Origin: Plastoroseomonas hellenica
GTDB lineage: Bacteria; Pseudomonadota; Alphaproteobacteria; Acetobacterales; Acetobacteraceae
NCBI RefSeq assembly: GCF_018129085.1
Contig: NZ_JAAGBB010000023.1
Coordinates: forward strand, 56,367 to 120,366
Direction: 5' to 3'
Length of the DNA: 64,000 bases
Shown here in pieces: positions 25,729 through 34,233 of this stretch. Within the stretch, counting starts at the first letter, position 1, and every line of letters begins with the position of its first letter. The translations under genes were made by a program, and so were the position numbers. The notes beneath the pieces are model-generated. The model did not search any database and was not told the DNA's origin. It saw nothing but the letters and a program-made list of their open reading frames with translations.

Positions 25729-26704
25729 AGTTCGCCGTCACGTTGCCCGCCCGCACCACCTCCGCCCAGCGCCGCGTCTCGACGGCGACGAAACCCGCGA
25801 ATTCCGCGGGCGGCGTCGCTTCGATGATGAAGCCCTGGCTGGCGAAGCTGCCGCGGATATCCTCCGAGAGCATCGCGGCCCTGACCTCGGTGTGGAGCCT
25901 CTGCACGATCGCATCCGGCGTGCCGGCGGGCGCGAAGAGGCCTTGCCAGGAGGTCGCCTCGAAGCCCGGCAGCCCGGCCTCGGCCATGGTCGGCACCTCC
26001 GGCAGCAGCGGGTGGCGGGCCGCCGATGTGACCGCCAGCGGCCGGATGGCGCCGGCCCGGATCTGCGGCAGCATGACCAGGAAGTCGCCGAAGCTCGATT
26101 GCACCTGCCCGCCCATCAGATCGGTGAGCGCGCCGGCCGATCCGCGATAGGGGACGTGCACCAGGCTGACGCCCGCCATCTGCTCGAACAGCACCCCGGT
26201 CAGATGCATCGAGGTGCCGTTACCCGGCGTCGCGTAGGTGATGCTGCTGGGGGCCGCCTTCGCCGCGGCGATGTAGCCAGCCAGGTCCCGCACCGGCATC
26301 GCGGGCGTCACCACCAGCACCAGCGGCGCGGACACAAGGCGCGAGATTGGCGCGAAGGACGCCACGGGATCATAGGGCAGGCCGCGGAACAGGCTGCCGG
26401 CGATGGCATTGCTGCCGGTGACGCCCATCAGCAGCACCAGCCCATCGGGCGGCGCCTTCGCGACGTAGTCGGCGCCCGCGGTGCCGCCGGCGCCGGGCCG
26501 GTTCTCGACCAGCACGGTCTGGCCGAGGCTGGTGGTGAGCCGCTCGGCCAGGCGCCGCGCCAGCAGGTCGGTGCTGCCCCCCGGTGGAAACGGCACCACG
26601 ATGCGGACCGGCCGGGCCGGCCAGGGCTGCGCCAGGGCGGGGGCGGCGAGGCCGGTCGCGGCCAGTCCGACGCAAAGCGCGCGGCGGGTGAGGACAGGTG
26701 TCAT
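25727..26704 (-). CDS. Bug/TctC family receptor
   Basis: 325 residues with a twin-arginine-like leader (LTRRALCVGLAATGLAAPAL then AQ) and the family sequence PVRIVVPFPPGGSTDLLARR, VLVENRPGAGGTAG, PPDGLVLL, PYRGSAGALTDLMGGQVQ, EVPTMAEAGLPGFEATSWQG. It is the last gene of an eight-gene leftward operon, 40 bases after the amino-acid-oxidase-like gene. GGGAG precedes the ATG at 26704. An orphan Bug next to a complete ABC importer gives the locus two uptake systems or a receptor used for sensing. Confidence 0.9.
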   Translation of the reverse strand: MTPVLTRRALCVGLAATGLAAPALAQPWPARPVRIVVPFPPGGSTDLLARRLAERLTTSLGQTVLVENRPGAGGTAGADYVAKAPPDGLVLLMGVTGSNAIAGSLFRGLPYDPVASFAPISRLVSAPLVLVVTPAMPVRDLAGYIAAAKAAPSSITYATPGNGTSMHLTGVLFEQMAGVSLVHVPYRGSAGALTDLMGGQVQSSFGDFLVMLPQIRAGAIRPLAVTSAARHPLLPEVPTMAEAGLPGFEATSWQGLFAPAGTPDAIVQRLHTEVRAAMLSEDIRGSFASQGFIIEATPPAEFAGFVAVETRRWAEVVRAGNVTAN

Positions 26705-26744
26705 CTCGGCTCTCCCTGGGGGATGTCGCAAGCGGGTGCCACGC

Positions 26745-27986
26745 TCATCGCCCGAAGCGCGTCGGCGCAAAGGGCGTGAGGTCGATCTGCGGCGCGCGGC
26801 CCGCTATCAGGTTGGCGATCTCGCGCCCGGTGCTCGCCGCGCCGCACATGCCGACATGGCCATGGCCAAAGGCGAACCAGGCATTGTCGGCGCGCGGCGC
26901 ACGGCCGATCACCGGCAGGCTGTCTGGCAGGCAGGGCCGGTGGCCCATCCAGTCGCTGGTCTCCGACACATCGAGGTGCGGGAACATCGCCTGCCCGTGC
27001 CGCAGCAGCACCTGCGCGCGCCGGTAGTCCGGCGCCGCGCGCAGCCCCGCGAATTCCACCGACCCCGCGAGCCGGAGCCCCATGCTCATGGGGTTCACCA
27101 TCAGATTGTGCTCGACCGCCATCACCGTGTGGCGGAGTGCCAGGTTGTTGCTGCGGACGGTGACATGGTAGCCGCGCTGCGTCTCGAGCGGGATGCGCGC
27201 GCCGAGCTCGGCCGCGAGGCCGGCGGACCAGGCGCCGCCGGCCAGCACCGCGGCGTCGCAATCGAGCGTCTCGCCGCCCGCGAGGCGCAGCCCGGTCACA
27301 CCGCCGCCCGCCTGGCGGAAGCCGGTGACGCGATGGCGCACAACTGCCGCGCCGTCGCGCTCGCATTGCGCGAAGATCGCCCGCGTCAGCGCCGCCGGAT
27401 CTGTGGTGGAGCCGTTCTCCGGCGCCAGGATGCCGAAGCGGAAGCGGCCCTTCAGGTCGGGCTCCAGCGCGACCAGCTCATCCTCGGCGATATCGCGCAG
27501 ATCGACCCCGAGCGAGCGCCTGAGCCCCATCCCCCAGGCCCATTGCCGCGCCGCCTCGGGCCCTGAATAGACATAGAGGCAGCCGCTGCGGGTCATCAGT
27601 CCCATCGCCCCGGCGCGCTGCAGCAAGGGCTCATAGCAATCGAAGATCGGCGCCAGCAGCCCGCGCAGTGCGGTCGCGATACGCACCACCTCCTCGCGCG
27701 AGGAATGTTTTAGGAAGCGCCATAGCCAGGGTGCGACGACCGGCGCGTACCACCATCGCACCGCCAGCGGCCCCAGCGGATCCAGCAGCCATTGCGGCGC
27801 CTTCTTCCACATCCCCGGCATGCCGACGGGCAGGCAGGCGGAGGGCGAGAGCGAGCCGGCATTGCCGAAGGAGGTCGCCTCGGCGGGGCCGAGCGGATCG
27901 ACGAAACTCACCCGGTGCCCATCGCGCTGCAGCCAGGCCGCGGTCGCGGTGCCGACGATGCCATTGCCGATGACCGCGACATGCAT
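26745..27986 (-). CDS. FAD-dependent D-amino-acid dehydrogenase-like oxidoreductase (DadA type)
   Basis: 413 residues. The FAD-binding Rossmann motif VIGNGIVGTATAAWL is at the extreme N-terminus, and the DAO fold continues with LVALEPDLKGRFRFG, LRLAGGETLDCDAAVLAGGA (the WS site) and the C-terminal FGHGHVGMCGAASTGREIAN. Length and order match DadA and glycine-oxidase-like dehydrogenases, which oxidatively deaminate D- or N-alkyl amino acids. It follows the permease gene by 13 bases, so it is in the Rieske/glutamine-synthetase-like operon, where it would oxidise a product carrying an amine. The true substrate is unknown. Confidence 0.87.
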   Translation of the reverse strand: MHVAVIGNGIVGTATAAWLQRDGHRVSFVDPLGPAEATSFGNAGSLSPSACLPVGMPGMWKKAPQWLLDPLGPLAVRWWYAPVVAPWLWRFLKHSSREEVVRIATALRGLLAPIFDCYEPLLQRAGAMGLMTRSGCLYVYSGPEAARQWAWGMGLRRSLGVDLRDIAEDELVALEPDLKGRFRFGILAPENGSTTDPAALTRAIFAQCERDGAAVVRHRVTGFRQAGGGVTGLRLAGGETLDCDAAVLAGGAWSAGLAAELGARIPLETQRGYHVTVRSNNLALRHTVMAVEHNLMVNPMSMGLRLAGSVEFAGLRAAPDYRRAQVLLRHGQAMFPHLDVSETSDWMGHRPCLPDSLPVIGRAPRADNAWFAFGHGHVGMCGAASTGREIANLIAGRAPQIDLTPFAPTRFGR

Positions 27987-27999
27987 GCCCTGTTTCCTC

Positions 28000-28776
28000 T
28001 CAGCCTTCGGCCTGGCGCCCGAGCGCGAACCACCAATGGATCGCGCGGCGCTCCAGCGCGAGAAAGCCGCGGTTCAGCGCATAGCCGAGCAGCGCGAGCG
28101 CCACCACGGCCGCGTAGATCTCGGGCGCCCGTCCCGCGAATTGCATCATCACCAGGTAATGGCCGAGGCCCTGCTCGCCGGCGATCATCTCGGCCACGAC
28201 GGCGACGACGAGTGCCAGCGCCAGGGACACGCGGAGCCCCGCGAGGATATAGGGCAGCGCGGCAGGCAGCGTGATGCGCAGCGCGCGCCGCAAGGGCCCG
28301 ATGCCGAAGGTGCGGCCCATGGCCAGTGTCTCGGCCTCCACCGCGGCAATCCCCTGCATCGTGTTGGTCAGCACCGGGAAGAACGCCGTCAGCGCCACGA
28401 CCGTGACCTTCATGGCGTCATCGAGGCCGAGGAAGAGCACCAGCGGCGGCACTACCGCGGGGATCGGGATCGGCCGGATCAGCTCGACCGTCGGGCCGAA
28501 CAGCCGCGCCGTCAGCGGCAGGGTCGCGAAGAGCAGCCCCACCATGACCCCGGCGGTGCCGCCGGCCGCGAGCCCCGCCGCCATCCTGAGCAGCGTGCCG
28601 CCGGCGAGCTCCGGCAATTCGCCGCTCAGTATGTCGCGGGCCAGCGCCGCCAGCACCTGGCTGAGTGGCGGCCAGTTCGGCGTCTGCATCCAGTCGAGCC
28701 GCGCGGAGACCTCCCACAGGGCAAGCAGCCCCGCCACCAACACCACGCCGGAGGAAAACCGCACCGGGCGCCGCAT
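28000..28776 (-). CDS. ABC transporter permease (SsuC/TauC type)
   Basis: 258 residues with six predicted membrane helices and the EAA loop that contacts the ATPase (TFGIGPLRRALRITLPAALP then YILAGLRVSLALALV). Such permeases serve nitrate, taurine, alkanesulfonate or aromatic-sulfonate/riboflavin-precursor importers. The gene overlaps the binding-protein gene by one base (TGATG). A second, different permease gene at 29765 belongs to the same set, so the membrane channel is probably a heterodimer, which is less common in this family. Confidence 0.88.
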   Translation of the reverse strand: MRRPVRFSSGVVLVAGLLALWEVSARLDWMQTPNWPPLSQVLAALARDILSGELPELAGGTLLRMAAGLAAGGTAGVMVGLLFATLPLTARLFGPTVELIRPIPIPAVVPPLVLFLGLDDAMKVTVVALTAFFPVLTNTMQGIAAVEAETLAMGRTFGIGPLRRALRITLPAALPYILAGLRVSLALALVVAVVAEMIAGEQGLGHYLVMMQFAGRAPEIYAAVVALALLGYALNRGFLALERRAIHWWFALGRQAEG

Positions 28777-29741
28777 CAGACCGCGGCGGTACGATGGATG
28801 AGCGAGGCGGTCGCGGGATAGCGCCCGCCCAGGCCGAAATGCGTCATGGTCGTCAGCAGCGCATCGAGCTCGGCAGGCGTGACGCCCTTCGGATAGGCCG
28901 GCAGCGCGACCTGCCGCAGCCGTTCGACCGGCACGCGGGAGAAGCCGGCGATCAGCTCGAGCAGCGCCGGATCGGTCAGCCGTGCGTTGACCCAGTCGAC
29001 CCCGCGGTGCAGCGCGCGCGCAAAGCGGTCGAAGAGCTCGGCATTGGCGTCCAGATCCTCCTTCATCGCCACGTACTGCGCATTGGTGCCGCCGGGCGTG
29101 GTCTCGCTGATCGGCCAGCCGATCCGCTCCAGCCGGTCGCCATGGGTCGCGAGCGCACCGGCGACGAAGGGCTCGCTGAAGATCGCCGCGTCGATCTGCC
29201 CGCCGGCCAGCGCATCGGCCATCTGCGGGAACGGCACCTCGACGGTGGTGACGCGGCGCCAGTCGCCGCCGGTCTTCTCGACCCAGGCCATGCCGCGGAG
29301 CCAGACGATGTTGTTGCGGGTGTTGGAGGCGATGCGCTTGCCTTCCAGATCCTTGCCCGAGCGGATGTCCGATCCCTTCTTCACCAGTACCGCGAAGATG
29401 TCGGGCGGCGTCTCGGTCCCGCGCGTGGCGCCCGAGACGAAGCGGAAATCGAGGCCTTCGCGGATGCCGAGCATGATCGACACGGCATTGGAGAAGGTGA
29501 CGCGGAACTGCCGTGCGACTAGGCCCGGCAGGCCGGTGGCGCCGCCGGTGGTGGTGGAGGTGTCGATTTCGAGCCCTTCGGCGGCGAAATAGCCTTCGCG
29601 GATCGCTGCATGCAGCGGTGCCACGTCCAGCACCGGGATGACGCTGACGCGCATCCGGGTGAGTGTCTGGCCGAGCAGCGGGGGTGCTGCCAGCGGCAGG
29701 GCGGCGAGGGAGAGCGCGAGGCGGCGGCTGACCGGTGCCAT
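28776..29741 (-). CDS. ABC transporter substrate-binding protein (SsuA/NMT1 type)
   Basis: 321 residues. A leader (SRRLALSLAALPLAAPPLLG) precedes a type II periplasmic binding fold: RMRVSVIPVLDVAPLHAAIR, GYFAAEGLEIDTSTTTGG, DIFAVLVKKGSDIRSGKDLE and DAAIFSEPFVAGAL. The pattern is that of binding proteins for sulfonates, pyrimidine precursors or aromatic acids. ATG 29741 is chosen over an upstream ATG because the leader begins there. It stands between two permease genes, an order that supports one importer. Confidence 0.87.
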   Translation of the reverse strand: MAPVSRRLALSLAALPLAAPPLLGQTLTRMRVSVIPVLDVAPLHAAIREGYFAAEGLEIDTSTTTGGATGLPGLVARQFRVTFSNAVSIMLGIREGLDFRFVSGATRGTETPPDIFAVLVKKGSDIRSGKDLEGKRIASNTRNNIVWLRGMAWVEKTGGDWRRVTTVEVPFPQMADALAGGQIDAAIFSEPFVAGALATHGDRLERIGWPISETTPGGTNAQYVAMKEDLDANAELFDRFARALHRGVDWVNARLTDPALLELIAGFSRVPVERLRQVALPAYPKGVTPAELDALLTTMTHFGLGGRYPATASLIHRTAAV

Positions 29742-29764
29742 TGGCGGGGTCCTTCGGGAGGAGG

Positions 29765-30535
29765 TCACGGACGGAGTGCCGGCTGCCAATGCAGCGCGCG
29801 GCGTTCGACGAGGAGAAAGAGCGCATTCAAGGCAAGGCCGAGCACGGCCAGGATGACCAGCCAGGCATACATCTGCCGGACCAGGAAGCTCCGCTGCATG
29901 TCGAGGATGAGAAAGCCGAGCCCGCCCTGGCCCGCCAGCATCTCGGCGAGCACCGCCAGCACCAGCGCGAGGCCGAGGCTGATCCGCATGCCCGCGAGGA
30001 TGAAGGGCAGCGCCGCGGGCAGCACCAGATGCAGCAGGGTATGCGCCCGACCCCAGCCATGGGTGCGTGCCGCATCCAGCATGACCCGATCGACGCCGCG
30101 CACGCCCTGCAAGGTGTTCACCAGCACCGGGAACAGCACGGCCAGCGCGACCGAGGTGATCTTCATCGTCTCGCCGATGCCGAGGAAGAGCATCAGCGCC
30201 GGCACCAGCGCAGCCTTGGGGATCGGGCGCAGCAGCTCGACCACCGGCTCCAGCAGGCGGAAGACCGGCGGAAACCAGCCCATGGCGAGGCCCGCGGCGA
30301 CGCCGATGGCGCTGCCGATGAAGAAGCCCGCGAAGACCAGTCGGAGGGTCGCGAGCAGCGGCGGCAGCACCGCGCCGCTGGCCAGCATGTCCCAGAGCAC
30401 CGGTGCGATCGCGGAGGGCGGCGGCAGCAGCGCGCGGCGGATCAGCCCGGCATCGACAGCCGCCTCCAGCCCGCCGAGAATCAGCGCCAGCACGCAGAGG
30501 CCAGGCAGCGGGCGAAGCAGGCGCTCAGCCGTCAT
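29765..30535 (-). CDS. ABC transporter permease (second)
   Basis: 256 residues, six membrane helices, EAA loop at DAARTHGWGRAHTLLHLVLP then AALPFILAGMRISLGLALV. It is homologous to but clearly different from the other permease in the operon. The gene overlaps the ATPase gene by 11 bases at its start and lies 23 bases ahead of the binding-protein gene. The presence of two permease genes suggests a hetero-oligomeric channel. Confidence 0.88.
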   Translation of the reverse strand: MTAERLLRPLPGLCVLALILGGLEAAVDAGLIRRALLPPPSAIAPVLWDMLASGAVLPPLLATLRLVFAGFFIGSAIGVAAGLAMGWFPPVFRLLEPVVELLRPIPKAALVPALMLFLGIGETMKITSVALAVLFPVLVNTLQGVRGVDRVMLDAARTHGWGRAHTLLHLVLPAALPFILAGMRISLGLALVLAVLAEMLAGQGGLGFLILDMQRSFLVRQMYAWLVILAVLGLALNALFLLVERRALHWQPALRP

Positions 30536-31298
30536 GGCGCAGCAGCAGGCGGTCGAGCAGGCGGCGGCGCAGCGCCAGGAACTGCGGCGCCTCGCGCGTG
30601 GCGACGGCGTCGCGCGGGCGCGGCAGCCCGACCTCCACCATTTCGGCCATCCTGGCCGGGCGCCGGGTCAGCACCGCGATGCGGTCGGCCAAGGTGATCG
30701 CCTCGTCCACGTCATGCGTGACCAGCAGCACGGTCAGGCGCCTGCGCGCCCAGATCTCGAGGATCAGCGCCTGCAGATCGAGCCGGGTCAGCGCATCCAC
30801 TGCGCTGAAAGGCTCGTCCATCAGCAGCATGGCGGGCTCCGCCGCCAGGGCGCGCGCGATCGCCACGCGCTGCTGCATGCCGCCCGATAATTGCCAGGGG
30901 AAGTGATCGCCGAAGCCCTCGAGCCCGACCTGGTCGAGCTGTGCCTCCGCGACTTCCCGCGCGCGGCGGCGGCCGAGGCGATGCTCGATCGCGAAACCCA
31001 CATTGTCGCGCACGTTGCGCCAGGGCAGCAGCGAGCGCGTGTATTGCTGGAAGACATAGACCGCCTCGGGCGGCGGCGCGATGATGCGGCGGCCGGCGAT
31101 GCGCACCGTGCCGTCGCTCACCGGCAGCAGCCCCGCGGCCATCTGCAGCAAGGTCGATTTCCCGCAGCCGGAAGGGCCGAGCACGGCCATGAACTCGCCC
31201 TGCCGCACCGAGAGCGAGACCTGGTCCATCACCCGCGCCGGCGGGCCGGAGCGGTTGGGATACTCCTTGGTGACGGCGTCCAGTTCCAGGAAATCCAC
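30525..31298 (-). CDS. ABC transporter ATP-binding protein (SsuB/TauB type)
   Basis: 257 residues. Walker A VLGPSGCGKSTLLQM, Q-loop VFQQYTRSLLPWRN, ABC signature LSGGMQQRVAIARAL, Walker B AMLLMDEPFSAVDALTR and the H-loop LLVTHDVDEA are all intact. It energises the two permeases that follow. It overlaps the next gene by 11 bases and lies 72 bases after the glutamine-synthetase-like gene. Confidence 0.92.
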   Translation of the reverse strand: MDFLELDAVTKEYPNRSGPPARVMDQVSLSVRQGEFMAVLGPSGCGKSTLLQMAAGLLPVSDGTVRIAGRRIIAPPPEAVYVFQQYTRSLLPWRNVRDNVGFAIEHRLGRRRAREVAEAQLDQVGLEGFGDHFPWQLSGGMQQRVAIARALAAEPAMLLMDEPFSAVDALTRLDLQALILEIWARRRLTVLLVTHDVDEAITLADRIAVLTRRPARMAEMVEVGLPRPRDAVATREAPQFLALRRRLLDRLLLRHDG

Positions 31299-31370
31299 GA
31301 TCGCTCCTGTCCTGCTGGCCGTAGGCTGCGTCCCCGTGTCCGGGCCGGGTCTGCCGCCCGGGCCCGCCCT

Positions 31371-32795
31371 TCAGAACAGCTCGAAATACTCGCGGTGTTC
31401 CCACGCCGTCACCTCGGCCTCGAAGCGCGCGATCTCGGCGCGCTTGATGCGGAGGAGGTAGTCGATGAAGCCGCTACCGAAGATCCGGCGCGCGGCTTCG
31501 CTCGCATCGAGCGCTTCCACCGCCTCGGCCAGGCTCCGCGGCAGCATCGGCGCCGCGGCCTCATAGGGCGTATCGGCCGAGGGGCCGGGGTCGCGCTTCG
31601 CGCTGATGCCGTCGAGCCCGAAGGCAAGTTGCGAGGCCAGGTAGAGATAGGGGTTCGCGGCCGGCTCGCCGACGCGGTTCTCGAGCCGCGTCGCGGCATC
31701 GCCGGGCGTGCCGAGCGCCCTGACCATCACCCCGCGATTGTCGATGCCCCAGATCGCGCGATCCGGCGCCAGCGAATAAGGCCGATAGCGGCGATAGCCG
31801 TTGATGGTCGGCGTCGAGAACACCGCCGCCGCCCGCGCGTGATGCAGAAGCCCGCCGAGGTAATGGAGCGCGGTGTCCGAGAGCAGCGCGCCGTCCCCAC
31901 CGATGAAGGTATTGCGCCCGGTCACGCGGTCGACCAGCGACTGGTGCAGATGCCAGCCGCTCGACATCACATTCGGGATCTTCGGCCGGCACATGAAGCT
32001 CGCATGGTAGCCATGGCGCCGCGCGACCTGCTTCACCGCCGAGCGGAACAGCATCATCAGATCGGCCGAGGCGAGGCCGCCCTGCGCCTGGAAGGTGAAT
32101 TCGACTTGGCTCGGTCCGTATTCGACCTCCATGGACCGCAGCGGCAGGCCGAGTGCCTGGATCTCCCGCCTGATGATCTCGAGCGCGGGGTCGAGCTGAT
32201 CGTAGCGGAGCTCGGTCAGGTAGTTGTAGCCCTGGGTCAGCAGCGCGACCTCGGGCGGCGTGCCCGGCTGTCCCGAATCCTCGGGCGCGAGCCGCGGGTC
32301 GAGCAGCTTGAAGAGATGGAACTCGACCTCAATGCCGGCGATGAAATCGAAGCCGGCCTCGGCGGCCTCGGCGAGCACCCGCTGCAGCAGCCCGCGGGTG
32401 GAATAGGGCGCGACGCGGCCATCCGGGAAATGCGCCTCGCACAGCATCCAGCCGCTATGCGGCGCCCAGGGCAGCACCTGGAAGGTGGCGGGATCCGGGA
32501 TCAGCAGGACATCGGCCCCGCCTTCCAGCGCGGGCTCGCCGATGCCGCCGCCGGCCGTGAAGACCGGGAAGACGGTGCGGTGGGAGCTGTCCTTCAGCAG
32601 CAGGGTCGTCGTCATCGCGACCCCCTCGCGCAGCGCGCGCCGTGCCTCTGAGGTGACGATGGTCTTGCCGCGCAGGATGCCGTGCTGGTCGGGAAAGACC
32701 AGGCGGATGACGCCGATGTCCTCGGCCTCGATGCGCCGCAGCACCTCGGCGCGGGCGGCCTCGCTGTGCAGGCCGTGTTGCTCGCAGAAGCTCAC
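31371..32795 (-). CDS. Glutamine synthetase family ligase (gamma-glutamyl-amine type)
   Basis: 474 residues, close to classical GlnA. Metal and nucleotide residues are in place: IEVEFHLF (Glu156, Glu158), VEYGPSQVEF (Glu225, Glu232), GWHLHQSL (His282, His284), IDNRGV and the C-terminal arginine segment ENRVGEPAANPYLYLASQL. The adenylylation tyrosine loop of GlnA is absent and the N-terminus carries an oxygenase-operon style. Members of this branch ligate glutamate to amines (aniline, isopropylamine, polyamines) rather than to ammonia. The GTG start overlaps the Rieske stop by four bases (GTGA), so the two are coupled; together they suggest gamma-glutamylation of an aromatic or alkyl amine and oxygenation, as in aniline degradation. 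Confidence 0.86.
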   Translation of the reverse strand: MSFCEQHGLHSEAARAEVLRRIEAEDIGVIRLVFPDQHGILRGKTIVTSEARRALREGVAMTTTLLLKDSSHRTVFPVFTAGGGIGEPALEGGADVLLIPDPATFQVLPWAPHSGWMLCEAHFPDGRVAPYSTRGLLQRVLAEAAEAGFDFIAGIEVEFHLFKLLDPRLAPEDSGQPGTPPEVALLTQGYNYLTELRYDQLDPALEIIRREIQALGLPLRSMEVEYGPSQVEFTFQAQGGLASADLMMLFRSAVKQVARRHGYHASFMCRPKIPNVMSSGWHLHQSLVDRVTGRNTFIGGDGALLSDTALHYLGGLLHHARAAAVFSTPTINGYRRYRPYSLAPDRAIWGIDNRGVMVRALGTPGDAATRLENRVGEPAANPYLYLASQLAFGLDGISAKRDPGPSADTPYEAAAPMLPRSLAEAVEALDASEAARRIFGSGFIDYLLRIKRAEIARFEAEVTAWEHREYFELF

Positions 32796-34114
32796 TCCGC
32801 GGCGAGCGCCGGCGGGCCCCAGGGGGCGGCGCTGCGGCGGCGGGTGACCGCGTCCTTCCAATGCTGCTCCCAGCTCGCGCTGGGTGCCATGCCGTCTATG
32901 GTTCCGGGGCCGGTCAGGGCGGCGGTCCCGGCCTCCTGCAGCAGCACCGGGCGGCGGCCTTCCTCGATCGCGGCCATGGCGCGCAACAGCAGCCGGCGAT
33001 TGGCGGCGATCGCCTTGTCGGTGCTGGCCAGATGCTCGCGGGTGCGGTCCTGGATGCGGCCCTGCGATTCCACCGCCCATTGGTCGTGGGTGTTGATGTC
33101 CTCGCCCATGCCGGTGTAGGTCGCGCTCGCCTGTTCCTCCGCGTCGAAGCCGTAATCATCGTGGCGGCCATGCTTCGGCAGGTAGTCGGGCAGGCTGTAG
33201 GAAGCGAGGCGCTGGTGGCGCATCGCCGCATGATCCACCGGCCCGGCGAAGCTGGTGAAGATCGCGATCCAGTAGCAGCTGATGTCGTCCACCGGCATGT
33301 GCCATTGGGTGATGGTCATCTCGGCACTCATCGGAATCACGAAGGCCTGCGGGAAGAACAGGTTGGTCACCCGCACATGCATGGTGGCGTCATTGATCTG
33401 GCGCAGCGCGAAGAGCCGGAGCCCGTAATCGGTGTTCTCCACCTCGATCCGGGGACGGGAGAATTCGCGCAGCACATAGGTCATCGGCAGGTCCGACCCG
33501 TCCGATGTCGCGCGGAACTGCTTGCCATAGGCATCGGCCGCATCGCCGTCATCGAAGAAGCGATGCAGGAAGGACGCATGGGCGGGGTCGATGCCGACCT
33601 CCAGCGCCTGCAGCCAGTTGCAGTCGATCAGCCCCTTGAAGGCGAAGGTGTGGGTGGCCGGCGCCGCGAAGCAGTCGAAGGCGGGGAAGGGCGGTGCCTC
33701 GCCCTCGCCGAGATAGGCGAAGACGATGCCGCTGCGCACCTCGACCGGATAGGCGCGCTGGCGGATGCGGCTGCAGAGCGTGCTGCCCTCGGGCTCGGCG
33801 GGCGTCTCCAGGCAGGCGCCGTTGGCGTCGAAGAGCCAGCCGTGGAAGGCGCAGCGCAGCCCGCCATCCTCCAGCCGGCCGAAGGCGAGATCGGCGCCGC
33901 GATGCGGGCAGTCGCGGTCGAGCAGGCCGAGCCTGCCGGCCTGGTCCCGGAACAGCACAAAATCCTGGCCGAGGGCGCGCACCGCACGCACCGGCCGCTT
34001 GCCGTCCAGCTCCTCCACCAGGGTGATCGGCTGCCAATAGTGCCGCAGCACCCGCCCGCCGGGCGTGCCGGGTCCGACCTGCGTCAGGCGTGCATTCTGT
34101 TCGGCGGAGATCAT
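32792..34114 (-). CDS. Rieske non-heme iron oxygenase, alpha subunit
   Basis: 440 residues. The Rieske [2Fe-2S] ligands are CPH (Cys69, His71) and CAFH (Cys88, His91), 16 residues apart between the two pairs. The mononuclear iron site DPAHASFLH gives Asp176, His179 and His184. The opening (HYWQPITLVEELDGKRPVRA) is that of the phthalate-oxygenase-like group, which has no beta subunit and takes electrons from a separate flavin/ferredoxin reductase. No reductase gene is in the window. It is the promoter-proximal gene of an eight-gene operon and should hydroxylate or demethylate the imported compound. It faces the divergent IclR gene across an inverted repeat. Confidence 0.92.
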   Translation of the reverse strand: MISAEQNARLTQVGPGTPGGRVLRHYWQPITLVEELDGKRPVRAVRALGQDFVLFRDQAGRLGLLDRDCPHRGADLAFGRLEDGGLRCAFHGWLFDANGACLETPAEPEGSTLCSRIRQRAYPVEVRSGIVFAYLGEGEAPPFPAFDCFAAPATHTFAFKGLIDCNWLQALEVGIDPAHASFLHRFFDDGDAADAYGKQFRATSDGSDLPMTYVLREFSRPRIEVENTDYGLRLFALRQINDATMHVRVTNLFFPQAFVIPMSAEMTITQWHMPVDDISCYWIAIFTSFAGPVDHAAMRHQRLASYSLPDYLPKHGRHDDYGFDAEEQASATYTGMGEDINTHDQWAVESQGRIQDRTREHLASTDKAIAANRRLLLRAMAAIEEGRRPVLLQEAGTAALTGPGTIDGMAPSASWEQHWKDAVTRRRSAAPWGPPALAAE

Positions 34115-34141
34115 CGGCGGAGCCCCCGGAACCAGAAACCG

Positions 34142-34160
34142 GTGTTCGCTGACCGAACAC
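34142..34160. promoter_or_regulatory. Perfect inverted repeat in Rieske/IclR divergent promoter
   Basis: GTGTTCG and CGAACAC are perfect 7-bp arms around a 5-base spacer, between the oxygenase start (34114) and the IclR start (34234). The core TTCG is shared with the palindrome at 1943-1958 beside the other IclR locus, which supports an IclR-type operator. Confidence 0.6.
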
Positions 34161-34233
34161 TTGTGCGATATTAGCGACCGCCGCGCGCCTTGCGCAAGTC
34201 TCTCATGCGCGGATCGAGGATGAGAAGGAACGG

